A stretch of DNA of 14,087 nt from an uncultured Agathobacter sp. (lineage in GTDB: Bacteria; Bacillota; Clostridia; Lachnospirales; Lachnospiraceae), in NCBI GenBank assembly GCA_934358675.1, contig CAKRKX010000065.1, positions 1 through 14,087 of the forward strand, read 5' to 3'. Numbering within the stretch: the stretch's first letter is position 1; every line of letters starts with the position of its first letter. The notes below the pieces were generated by a model, which saw nothing but the letters and a program-made list of their open reading frames with translations, was not told the DNA's origin and searched no databases. Made by a program: the position numbers and the translations under genes. Positions 1 through 6,035 of this stretch are shown here, piece by piece.

Positions 1-387
1 GCATATGCCAAGCATCAGCTCCCTCGTGTCCATCACGGAGAACACCACGCCCGAGCAGTTCATGACGGCGACCGCAAGCCCCGCCAGAAGCCCTGCCACC
101 CAGCCGCTGCATCTGTGGTTTGCCCACCGGTAGAGCCGGATGCCCACGCCGGTCACGAGCAGGATAAACACATATTTCACCATCGCCCCCACAGGCATAC
201 ACCAGCCCATCCCCGCGAACATTCCTATGTAGAGCAATGCGTTCCTCCGCTGATCCGGACAGCATCCCGCAAAGAAAGCCGGCACGAGCGGATAATACCC
301 GAGAACACACAACATACTGCTGCACGCGCCCAGAATCGCACACCCCACTTTCCCTATACTCTCCGTTACTTTGTTTTGTGTACTCAT
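1..387 (-). CDS. spoIIE: Stage II sporulation protein E, N-terminal membrane part (partial)
   Basis: A continuous reading frame starts with ATG at 387 and runs off the left edge, giving 129 residues with no stop. It is not a complete ORF only because of the edge. A strong ribosome binding site (TAGGAGG, about 6 nt before the ATG) fixes the start. The translation is very hydrophobic, rich in Gly, Ala, Val, Leu and Cys, with several likely membrane spans (around residues 13-30, 51-65, 70-85 and 101-118) separated by short basic loops. SpoIIE has a multi-span N-terminal membrane domain followed by a PP2C phosphatase that activates sigma-F in the forespore; the phosphatase part would lie outside this window. 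The main evidence for identity is synteny: yabP-yabQ-divIC-spoIIE is the classical order. The sequence alone would only say polytopic membrane protein. Confidence 0.72.
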   Translation of the reverse strand, partial: MSTQNKVTESIGKVGCAILGACSSMLCVLGYYPLVPAFFAGCCPDQRRNALLYIGMFAGMGWCMPVGAMVKYVFILLVTGVGIRLYRWANHRCSGWVAGLLAGLAVAVMNCSGVVFSVMDTRELMLGIC

Positions 388-449
388 AGCACGCCTCCTA
401 TTCCTTTTCCCATCGGCGATGTTGGATCGCCTGATTTTGTCAAGGATGG

Positions 450-514
450 ATTATACGAAAACGTGCGCAAAATACTTGTCACAATTTCTACCGCTTTTCA
501 AAAACTTTTCGGCA
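450..514 (-). promoter_or_regulatory. Probable Spo0A-dependent sigma-A promoter of spoIIE
   Basis: On the minus strand a perfect TATAAT lies at 455-450, about 60 nt upstream of the spoIIE ATG. No -35 hexamer lies at the usual 16-18 bp; the nearest candidate, TTGTGA at 484-479, is 23 bp away. Long-spaced promoters overlapped by 0A boxes are typical of Spo0A-activated spoIIE and spoIIG promoters in Bacillus. A TGCCGAA (514-508) matches the TGNCGAA 0A-box core, and a near match TGACAAG (481-475) lies where the -35 would be, at about -32 to -38 from an inferred start near 443. Motifs are seen directly; the regulation is inferred. Confidence 0.5.
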
Positions 515-552
515 AAACCTCTGTTCAGGTGCGATTCGAGGGACGTAAAACC

Positions 553-588
553 AAAAAAAGAAGCACAAGGCTTCCACCTCATGCTTCT
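553..588 (-). terminator. Rho-independent terminator after divIC
   Basis: Read on the minus strand, AGAAGCA and TGCTTCT (588-582 and 565-559) form a stem that continues through T-G, G-T, A-T, G-C and G-C pairs to a 6-nt loop, and is followed at once by a run of seven T. The stem begins inside the divIC stop codon. It separates the rqcP-yabP-yabQ-divIC operon from spoIIE, which therefore needs its own promoter. Confidence 0.88.
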
Positions 589-883
589 AGTTATCGCTCT
601 CTTTGAAGATGATCTCATTCTTGTATGTAAGCCCGAGCTTACTCTTGGCGATATCTTCATAATATTCACTCGACTGCATGTACTTCTCAAGATCATCAAT
701 CTCCGAAGAACGCTGCGTCTCCTGCTCATATTGTTCCTTAAGTTCATTCTCACGCGCCATATAGTCCGCGTCTTTTTTCTTCAACTGATAGATCTGTACC
801 GCCATAACCGCTACAAACGCAACAACGATAAGGCTGATACACACAGTACCCGTACTACGGCGTCTTCTTTTTTTCTTCTTCAT
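587..883 (-). CDS. divIC: Septum formation initiator DivIC/FtsB family protein
   Basis: This 98-residue protein has the DivIC/FtsB plan: a short, very basic cytoplasmic N-terminus (KKKKRRRR at 2-9), one membrane span (about 13-32), an extracytoplasmic coiled coil rich in Lys, Glu and Gln (about 33-66), and a conserved C-terminal part (YYEDIAKSKLGL, about 74-85). DivIC works with FtsL and DivIB in the divisome, where it helps activate septal peptidoglycan synthesis. The start is supported by CAGGAG 7 nt upstream of ATG 883. The first 29 nt overlap the 3' end of yabQ, suggesting translational coupling. Its position between yabQ and spoIIE matches Bacillus and clostridial gene order. The stop codon is built into the terminator stem. 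Confidence 0.92.
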   Translation of the reverse strand: MKKKKRRRRSTGTVCISLIVVAFVAVMAVQIYQLKKKDADYMARENELKEQYEQETQRSSEIDDLEKYMQSSEYYEDIAKSKLGLTYKNEIIFKESDN

Positions 884-1289
884 TCTCCGTCTCCTGATTC
901 CTGTGAAGTTTCTCTAATCTTTTCTCTACTCTTATTGTAACGGCTTTTGTCACGCTTTTCAATCGCTTTTTGACAACAATGATGCATTTTGTGAGTCCGC
1001 GCATGAGAAGCCGCCCCGCCGAAACGCGGTAAAACAGTGCTCCCGCGCCGATTCCGAGAATCATGTAACCGCGGATGATTCCATTATTTACCTGACAGAC
1101 TTTAAGAAAAAGCCACCCGCCGGTCATAAACCCGTAAAGCAGATCCTCGACCGAGATCCAGAGGATCCCGTGCGGAAAAATGCGTCGAATCACGCGGATC
1201 GCGTCGTAAATAACACACAATCCCGCCCCTGCAAGAAGCGCCTGCCCCAACAGGGCGAGTTCCAGTTCAAGTCCCGCGACCGGCTTCAT
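855..1289 (-). CDS. yabQ: Spore cortex biosynthesis protein YabQ
   Basis: This is a 144-residue membrane protein. Hydrophobic spans are visible near residues 8-30, 43-60 and 71-88, and a highly charged Lys/Glu-rich tail follows from about 107. YabQ in Bacillus subtilis is made in the mother cell, localises to the outer forespore membrane and is needed for cortex formation. Recognition rests on the N-terminal pattern (LLGQALLAGAGLCVIYDAIR, then a VEDLLYG motif) and on its place between yabP and divIC. The ATG overlaps the yabP stop (ATGA, 1289-1286). No strong ribosome binding site precedes it, so coupling to yabP translation is likely. The tail overlaps the divIC start. Confidence 0.88.
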   Translation of the reverse strand: MKPVAGLELELALLGQALLAGAGLCVIYDAIRVIRRIFPHGILWISVEDLLYGFMTGGWLFLKVCQVNNGIIRGYMILGIGAGALFYRVSAGRLLMRGLTKCIIVVKKRLKSVTKAVTIRVEKRLEKLHRNQETENEEEKKKTP

Positions 1290-1564
1290 GATGAAAGCAG
1301 CTTCCCGAAAAACGAACTCTTATGTCCCGGCACCTGCGAGTAAGTGAGCACATCCACCTGCCCATCGATGTCCACCTCGCCTTTATCAAGATCCAGACGG
1401 TTCACATGAAGATCCTTGCCTTTAATATGAAGCATCCCCTGTTCCGTCTCAAGCAGGATCTCGTTCACGTCAAACGAGAGCACATCCACAACACCGGTAA
1501 AGCTTCCCGCCTTTCGATCCTGCAACGTAAGCCTGTGCGGCCTGTTCATGGTCTTCTCATCCAT
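1286..1564 (-). CDS. yabP: Sporulation protein YabP
   Basis: This small soluble protein of 92 residues carries the YabP/YqfC-type features: MNRPHRLTLQDRK near the N-terminus (about 6-18), then a beta-rich domain containing VVDVLSFDVNEILLETEQG, then the LHIKGKDLHVNRLDLDKGEV segment. YabP is a mother-cell sporulation protein, and yabP and yabQ are sigma-E controlled in Bacillus subtilis. An AGGAGG lies 12 nt upstream of the ATG, slightly longer than usual, and no better start is present. The 3' end overlaps yabQ by 4 nt. A sigma-E-like promoter sits just upstream, so yabP may begin its own sporulation transcript inside the longer operon. Confidence 0.9.
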   Translation of the reverse strand: MDEKTMNRPHRLTLQDRKAGSFTGVVDVLSFDVNEILLETEQGMLHIKGKDLHVNRLDLDKGEVDIDGQVDVLTYSQVPGHKSSFFGKLLSS

Positions 1565-1599
1565 CTTTGTCTGCTGCCTCCTGTAAATACTCCTGATCT

Positions 1600-1628
1600 A
1601 CTATATGACAGCAGTTGCAGCCTTATGC
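1600..1628 (-). promoter_or_regulatory. Candidate sigma-E promoter upstream of yabP
   Basis: On the minus strand GCATAAG (1628-1622) is followed after exactly 14 bp by CATATAGT (1607-1600). The latter matches the sigma-E -10 consensus CATACANT at all but one position, and the -35 half matches its core. Spacing and location, between the S4 gene and yabP, are as expected for a mother-cell promoter. The -35 is weaker than the -10, so this is a reasoned prediction. Confidence 0.5.
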
Positions 1629-1640
1629 CTTCCGGCTGCT

Positions 1641-1880
1641 TTAAATATATTCAAACAGATCCTTCGCCTCGTCCTTCTTGGTCGTGTCCTGAATGTCCAG
1701 AACACGAACCTTAACCGACTTCTGTCCGAAAAGGATCTCGATCTCATCGCCGACCTTCACGTTCGTGGAAGCCTTGGCAGGCTTACCGTTTACCATCACA
1801 CGGCCCGCGTCGCACGCCTCATTGGCAACGGTTCTCCGCTTGATCAGACGCGATACCTTCAAAAACTTATCTAATCTCAT
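1641..1880 (-). CDS. rqcP: S4-domain RNA-binding protein RqcP (YabO/HslR family)
   Basis: This is a small basic protein, almost entirely one S4 RNA-binding domain (RLDKFLKVSRLIKRR, then NEACDAGRVMVNGKPAK, then VGDEIEILFG). RqcP (formerly YabO) binds stalled 50S subunits and, with RqcH, supports alanine-tail addition in ribosome-associated quality control. I place the start at ATG 1880, giving 79 residues, because GGAGAT lies 6 nt upstream and MRLDKFLKVSRL is the usual family N-terminus. The in-frame ATG at 1892 would add four residues, and the proposed ribosome binding site would fall just inside that longer frame. It follows hup after a terminator and precedes yabP by about 76 nt, as in Bacillus. 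No promoter is obvious in the short gap upstream, so read-through from hup may contribute. Confidence 0.9.
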   Translation of the reverse strand: MRLDKFLKVSRLIKRRTVANEACDAGRVMVNGKPAKASTNVKVGDEIEILFGQKSVKVRVLDIQDTTKKDEAKDLFEYI

Positions 1881-1926
1881 ATCAATCTCCATAACACGAT
1901 GCCCCTGAAAAAAGCATCACTGCATT

Positions 1927-1958
1927 AAAAAAGTGGAGCCCCTCGAAGGTGCTCCACT
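1927..1958 (-). terminator. Rho-independent terminator after hup
   Basis: On the minus strand an 8-bp stem AGTGGAGC/GCTCCACT (1958-1951 and 1939-1932) encloses a further CCT/AGG pairing around a small TCG loop and is followed by a T run. It lies 16 nt beyond the hup stop and should end most hup transcripts before rqcP. Confidence 0.92.
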
Positions 1959-1973
1959 GACTCATTCGCAAAA

Positions 1974-2246
1974 CTAGTTTAAAGAATCCTTTAAAGCCTT
2001 ACCAGCCTTAAACTTAGGTGCCTTAGAAGCCGGGATTGTGATCTCCTGCTTTGTCTGTGGGTTTCTACCTACTCTTGCAGCTCTCTCAGATACTTCGAAT
2101 GTACCGAAGCCAACTAACTGAACCTTCTCACCCTTCTTAAGTTCCTCAGCAACAACGTCTGTAAATGCCTTTACTGCTGCCTCTGCATCCTTCTTAGAAA
2201 TCTCAGCCTTCTCAGCTACAGCTGCGACTAACTCTGCTTTGTTCAT
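1974..2246 (-). CDS. hup: DNA-binding protein HU
   Basis: HU is a homodimeric nucleoid protein that bends and compacts DNA. The 90-residue product starts [18 protein letters not shown] and contains the hallmark VGFGTFEV (about 43-50), RNPQT at the tip of the DNA-binding arm (about 61-65), and the closing FKAGKALKD. Length and motifs match HU rather than IHF. An upstream in-frame ATG at 2270 exists, but AGGAGG lies between the two, 9 nt before ATG 2246, so the shorter form is the real start. It has its own near-consensus promoter and strong terminator, and its codon choice looks like that of a highly expressed gene. The hup-rqcP-yabP order is conserved in Firmicutes. Confidence 0.97.
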   Translation of the reverse strand: MNKAELVAAVAEKAEISKKDAEAAVKAFTDVVAEELKKGEKVQLVGFGTFEVSERAARVGRNPQTKQEITIPASKAPKFKAGKALKDSLN

Positions 2247-2316
2247 GTCAATATTCCTCCTATGGGTCATATATTATATAATTCGAGTTCCTTCTCTCAA
2301 ATTACTTACAAATCTA

Positions 2317-2345
2317 TTTATACTTGTTTTCCAAGTATTTGTCAA
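2317..2345 (-). promoter_or_regulatory. Sigma-A promoter of hup
   Basis: On the minus strand a perfect TTGACA (2345-2340) is separated by 17 bp from TATAAA (2322-2317). Transcription would start near 2310, giving a leader of about 65 nt before the hup ATG. The near-consensus hexamers and spacing fit strong constitutive expression of HU. Confidence 0.88.
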
Positions 2346-2397
2346 GAAAAAATGCCTATTTTTGGGGATTCTTACAACGTAAAATCAGCCAAAAATA

Positions 2398-2422
2398 TTC
2401 GACAAAAATCGTCAATTTGACA
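2398..2422 (-). promoter_or_regulatory. Two possible Spo0A boxes upstream of hup
   Basis: On the minus strand a perfect TGTCGAA (2404-2398) and a TGTCAAA (2422-2416) lie 18 bp apart in the same orientation, overlapping the stop of the lipoprotein gene and about 55 bp upstream of the hup -35 element. TGTCGAA is the 0A-box consensus. In AT-rich intergenic DNA such 7-mers can occur by chance, so function is uncertain. Confidence 0.28.
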
Positions 2423-3683
2423 CAATCGAACTTGACTCGGTCATACTCGAGAGCAAATCCTTGATCAGATCAAGCTCCTCCTGACGCTTTGTGGCCTCCG
2501 AGCTCTCGCTCGAAGATGTGTCGGACTGCGTGGACTGTGAGGAACTCTCACTCTGCTGCGTGGAACCCGTCGTGCCCGACGAAGAGGTTGCATCCCCCGC
2601 GGTGTCCGTCTCCGTGGCATCCTGCTCGTCCATCAGATTGATGATGATCGTGGACTTCTTGGAATTCACATAGAGATTTCTGCGCCATACATCGTAACCG
2701 TCCGCATAGACCGCGATCGAATGCTGTCCGTAGGTCAGCTTGACCGGATCGCTGTAATCGACCTCCTTGTCATCGATCAGAAGAACCGAGCCCGCCACAT
2801 CGATGAGGAACCGCACCTTGCCTGACTTCGGTCCCTTGCCCTTGATCCTGTCAAGATCCACCGTCGTCGTCTGACCGCGCGTGATCGTAACCTCGGTGCT
2901 TCCGCCCCAGCCGTTGTTCGCCACGGTCAGCTCGTAGGTACCTTCCGCAACCTGCATCGTCAGATTCTTCGTCACCTCAGTGAATATCTTCTTGCCAAGC
3001 TGTAAGAAGCTGCCTTCAAACAGTTCCGTGTTCGTGAGTGCAAGCGTTCCCTGCGCCGTCGTGATCCGCACGGATAATATCTTCTTATCCAGACCAACCA
3101 CGGAGAGCGTGTCACCCTGCGCAACATCGTCCATCGTCACCCGCTCCTCGCCGGAGAACACATAGGTATTCTCATCATAACGGTACTTCGAATCTCCGAT
3201 CTGCAGCATATTCTGCTGCGGCGTGATACTGAACCGCTTCACATCATCGTACACCCACGCCTGCGCCGAAATCTGCGCATCGCAGAGGATGCCTTCCGCG
3301 TTCACGTTTCCGATCGTGATCAGCGTTCCCTGCGTAAACGATGCAATCGTTGTCCGGCTGCCGTACTCATCATAGAACCGCGTTCCGGTTCCGTAATAAT
3401 AACGGTACTCCATCCCGTTCGCATAGCGGTACAGCCGGAATGTCTCCTCGATCTGATCCACGCCGACCACAAGATAGAGATCCTGATCCTCCTGCCCGAT
3501 ATCCTCCGTCTCCGTCACCTGCGTATCGTCTGCTCCCTGATCCGCGATCGAATGGTGAAAATACGTGCCGTTCCCGAGCGTATCCTGCCTGCCGCAGCCC
3601 GTCGCCGCAAGCAGCAGCGCCGCGAGCAGCATATATGTAATTATCCGTAATTTTTTCATTTTCTTCATAGCTTTAGTATACAT
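2412..3683 (-). CDS. PEGA-domain lipoprotein with Ser/Thr-rich tail
   Basis: The 423-residue product begins with a lipoprotein signal: basic KKMKKLR, a hydrophobic core, then a lipobox-like AATGC with the likely lipidated Cys at 30, so it should be anchored on the outer face of the membrane. A beta-rich middle part (about 65-230) is not recognised. Two PEGA-like surface beta modules follow: one around 240-278 (VAEGTYELTVANN) and a clearer one around 288-350 (YGQHSIAVYADGYDVWRRNL). A Ser/Thr/Gln/Glu-rich low-complexity stretch (about 359-398) and a short helical C-terminus complete it. Function is unknown; PEGA proteins are usually cell-surface or envelope proteins. ATG 3683 is 5 nt after the upstream stop but lacks a ribosome binding site. 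ATGs at 3668 and 3659 would also leave a valid signal peptide, so the start is uncertain. Confidence 0.82.
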   Translation of the reverse strand: MYTKAMKKMKKLRIITYMLLAALLLAATGCGRQDTLGNGTYFHHSIADQGADDTQVTETEDIGQEDQDLYLVVGVDQIEETFRLYRYANGMEYRYYYGTGTRFYDEYGSRTTIASFTQGTLITIGNVNAEGILCDAQISAQAWVYDDVKRFSITPQQNMLQIGDSKYRYDENTYVFSGEERVTMDDVAQGDTLSVVGLDKKILSVRITTAQGTLALTNTELFEGSFLQLGKKIFTEVTKNLTMQVAEGTYELTVANNGWGGSTEVTITRGQTTTVDLDRIKGKGPKSGKVRFLIDVAGSVLLIDDKEVDYSDPVKLTYGQHSIAVYADGYDVWRRNLYVNSKKSTIIINLMDEQDATETDTAGDATSSSGTTGSTQQSESSSQSTQSDTSSSESSEATKRQEELDLIKDLLSSMTESSSIVSN

Positions 3684-3684
3684 G

Positions 3685-3698
3685 ATTCTTATAAGAAT
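3685..3698. repeat. 14-bp perfect palindrome at the CotS-like/lipoprotein junction
   Basis: ATTCTTATAAGAAT is a perfect palindrome. It covers the stop of the CotS-like gene and ends one base before the first possible ATG of the lipoprotein gene. A weak TTGGAA-N16-TATAAG promoter-like arrangement on the minus strand overlaps it. It could be an operator or part of an internal promoter, or simply AT-rich chance. Confidence 0.4.
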
Positions 3699-4660
3699 GA
3701 AAGCATATTTTCCAAAAAGGCGCTTCTTGCCGGCTCATTCTTCTCCATCCGCTCCAGCTTCTCGATTTCACGTTCCGACACCCATGCCTTTCTTGAATTA
3801 CTGTAGTGATTCGAGACCTTCCAGAATTTCTCCGGGAAAAGCAAAACCACATACAACAGCCTTTTTTCATCGGCACTCATCGTGCGCACCTTGTCGTACT
3901 GCTCCAGCAGATGCATGCCCAGATTTTTGTCCCACCGGTTCTTTTCCAGCATTTTGCGCATGAAATTCGCCAGATCCACGACCGGTGTCGCATAGCTCAT
4001 ATTCTCGTAATGCACGATGCAGAATCCGTCCGGCGTGCGGATCACATTGTGCTGGTTGAAATCGCCGTGACACAGTCCCCTGACCGGATGCAGTTCCTCC
4101 TCGTTTAAGATGCGGATCGCCTCGGTGGCATCGCCCATATAATGCACGTACTGTGCAAGAAAACTCCGCTCGAACTCGTTTCGGCTGCGCCTTTTTTGCA
4201 CATAATTTTTGACCTTGATCAGTTCTCGGTAATGCCGCCGGCACACATTCGCCGGATCGTTGCGGTCCGACTGCATAAAATCCGGAACCTCCCGCATACA
4301 ACCGGCCAGCACGGAGTGCAGTCTCGCCAGCTGCGCGATCGCACGCGCCATATCCGATTCGCGGCTCGTGCTGCACTCCGCGCCGTTGATCATATCCTTC
4401 AGCCAGTAGCGCATGCCCATATCGTCCGTGGCAGCCGCCTCGCCCTCTTTCGTGAGCGTGATCTGCTCTGCCACAAATCCACTCTCCTGCAGCCGCAGCA
4501 GCACCTCGCGCAAAAACATCGCACGCTCCTTCGACCCGCGAAACGGCGCAAGCAGCTTCATTCCTTCACTCGTATCGCAAATATAAGCGCCCCTTCCGCG
4601 GCTGATCTGTTTTATTTCCAAGTCGTACTGTTGTAAGATTGCTTCCGACTGATTATACAC
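3689..4660 (-). CDS. CotS-like APH-fold protein (spore coat kinase-like, probably inactive)
   Basis: The protein has the choline kinase/aminoglycoside phosphotransferase fold seen in the CotS, CotI and YutH spore-coat kinase families: a degraded N-lobe, a long helical middle, then the catalytic loop LCHGDFNQHNVI (about 196-207) and a helical C-terminus. Where active enzymes carry the metal-binding Asp (normally IDWE or IDFD-like), this one reads IVHYENMSYATPVVDLANF (about 215-233), with His in place of the Asp. It may thus be a pseudokinase. I chose GTG 4660 (323 residues) because GGAGGGG lies directly upstream; the ATG at 4675 would place that ribosome binding site inside the gene. It follows cca by about 34 nt and precedes the PEGA lipoprotein by 5 nt. 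A sporulation role is inferred from family likeness. Confidence 0.72.
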   Translation of the reverse strand: MYNQSEAILQQYDLEIKQISRGRGAYICDTSEGMKLLAPFRGSKERAMFLREVLLRLQESGFVAEQITLTKEGEAAATDDMGMRYWLKDMINGAECSTSRESDMARAIAQLARLHSVLAGCMREVPDFMQSDRNDPANVCRRHYRELIKVKNYVQKRRSRNEFERSFLAQYVHYMGDATEAIRILNEEELHPVRGLCHGDFNQHNVIRTPDGFCIVHYENMSYATPVVDLANFMRKMLEKNRWDKNLGMHLLEQYDKVRTMSADEKRLLYVVLLFPEKFWKVSNHYSNSRKAWVSEREIEKLERMEKNEPARSAFLENMLSFL

Positions 4661-4672
4661 AAAAACCCCTCC

Positions 4673-4701
4673 CATATGACATCACTGTGTTCTATCATAT
4701 G
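4673..4701. repeat. Inverted repeat between cca and the CotS-like gene
   Basis: CATATGA (4673-4679) and TCATATG (4695-4701) form a perfect 7-bp inverted repeat with a 15-nt loop. The right arm contains the cca stop and the left arm abuts the GGGAGGGG ribosome binding site of the CotS-like gene. No T run follows, so it is not a terminator. It could influence mRNA processing or translation of the downstream gene. Confidence 0.45.
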
Positions 4702-6035
4702 AGACGGGTCATCAAATTATGCGCCAGTTCCAGCAGCTTATCCCTCTGATTTAATTCCGGATCGTCGAGCACACGCTCAAACAGTTCATTTAAGATTGCT
4801 CCGATCTCCTTGCCGGGCTTCATGCCCATCGCGATCAGATCCGCTCCGCCGATCGCAAGATCCTTCTTCTGCACACATTGCTGCGCCGCACAGATCTCCG
4901 TAAAAAGGCGTTCCATCGTATCCACATACGCCAGTTTTTCCTCCCGGTGGTACATGCTCTGTCCGAGCGTGTCCGCCCTCTTGACCGCCAAAAGTGACGG
5001 CATGTTTTCCACGCCGATCCGGTTCATCATCCGCCGCATCGTGCGCTCCGTAAGTTCAGGCCGGTCATCATGGTAGCGCACCAGCCGGCACACCCGATCC
5101 GTTGTATCGTTGTCGAACTTCAACCGGTGCAGGATCGCCTTCGCCATCTCGGCGCCTTTGACCGGATGCCCCTTGAAATGGTTCTGCCCCGCTTCATCCG
5201 TCGTGACGCACGTCGGCTTGGCAACATCGTGAAGCAGCATCGCAAGGCGCAGCACCTTGTCCGGCTCTACATGTGTGAGTGTGTGAAGTGTATGCTCGCC
5301 GACCGTGTAACAATGGTGCTTGTTGTGCTGTTCGGTCGCCATCATCGTGTCGAACTCCGGCAGGAAAATGCGTGTCAGTCCGGTCTCATAGACTGTGCGC
5401 ATTGCATCCGGGTGTGCAGAGGTCAGAAGCTTGACCAGTTCCATCTGGATGCGTTCCGCGCTCACCGCGCGCAGATTGTCCGCAAGATCCCTGATCGCCG
5501 CAAGTGTCTCCGGTTCAATCGCAAAACCAAGCTGTGCCGCAAAACGCACCGCACGAAGCATTCGAAGCGCATCTTCCCCGAATCGGTCATGCGGCTTTCC
5601 AACGCATCGGATCACTCCTGCCGCAAGATCCTTCTCGCCGTCAAATGCATCCACAAGTCCAGACTCATCATTATATGCCATGGCATTGATCGTGAAATCA
5701 CGCCTTTTTAAATCCTCGACCAGATTACCTGTGAAGATAACTTCTTTCGGATGACGGCTGTCCTCATACTCTCCGTCGATCCGGTATGTGGTGACTTCAT
5801 AACCCACATGATCGAGCATGACCGTGACCGTTCCGTGCTGAATACCGGTGTCAATCGTATGACAAAACAGAGACTTCACAACCTCCGGGCGCGCCGAAGT
5901 GGTGATGTCCCAGTCCTGCGGCATACGTCCGAGAAGCGTATCGCGCACGCAGCCGCCCACAGCGTAGGCATCGTAACCTTCCTTCTGCAGACGGTGGATA
6001 ATTTGATTCACATGTTCCGGTAATTGCATTCTCAT
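4695..6035 (-). CDS. cca: CCA tRNA nucleotidyltransferase
   Basis: The enzyme adds or repairs the 3' CCA end of tRNAs. The 446-residue product is a class II CCA-adding enzyme with all expected parts in order: GGCVRD (27-32), the metal-binding DWD (41-43), RRDFTINA (111-118), the ED-LRMLRAVRFAAQLGF helix (154-171), the AERIQMEL motif (193-200), and a C-terminal HD domain with LLHD (267-270) and HFKGHP (286-291). The HD domain suggests additional phosphohydrolase activity, as in several bacterial Cca proteins. Its ATG overlaps the stop of the GGDEF gene (ATGA, 6035-6032), and no good ribosome binding site stands close by, so translation is probably coupled to that gene. Confidence 0.96.
   Translation of the reverse strand: MRMQLPEHVNQIIHRLQKEGYDAYAVGGCVRDTLLGRMPQDWDITTSARPEVVKSLFCHTIDTGIQHGTVTVMLDHVGYEVTTYRIDGEYEDSRHPKEVIFTGNLVEDLKRRDFTINAMAYNDESGLVDAFDGEKDLAAGVIRCVGKPHDRFGEDALRMLRAVRFAAQLGFAIEPETLAAIRDLADNLRAVSAERIQMELVKLLTSAHPDAMRTVYETGLTRIFLPEFDTMMATEQHNKHHCYTVGEHTLHTLTHVEPDKVLRLAMLLHDVAKPTCVTTDEAGQNHFKGHPVKGAEMAKAILHRLKFDNDTTDRVCRLVRYHDDRPELTERTMRRMMNRIGVENMPSLLAVKRADTLGQSMYHREEKLAYVDTMERLFTEICAAQQCVQKKDLAIGGADLIAMGMKPGKEIGAILNELFERVLDDPELNQRDKLLELAHNLMTRLI

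Noticed and set aside
371..940. A 189-codon plus-strand frame over spoIIE leader, divIC and yabQ
   Set aside because: It crosses a terminator and a promoter of the other strand, and the opposite strand holds well-recognised genes.
1899..1918. GATGC/GCATC inverted repeat upstream of rqcP
   Set aside because: Only 5 bp, with the T run in the loop rather than after the stem. It is not a terminator, and the strong hup terminator is adjacent.
2247..2270. Longer N-terminus for HU from ATG 2270
   Set aside because: AGGAGG lies within this stretch and sets the start at 2246, which also gives the normal HU length.
3867..4376. A 169-codon minus-strand frame in another phase inside the CotS-like gene
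   Set aside because: The CotS-like frame has the HGD motif and a good ribosome binding site; this one is a Gly/Arg/Ala-rich out-of-frame shadow.
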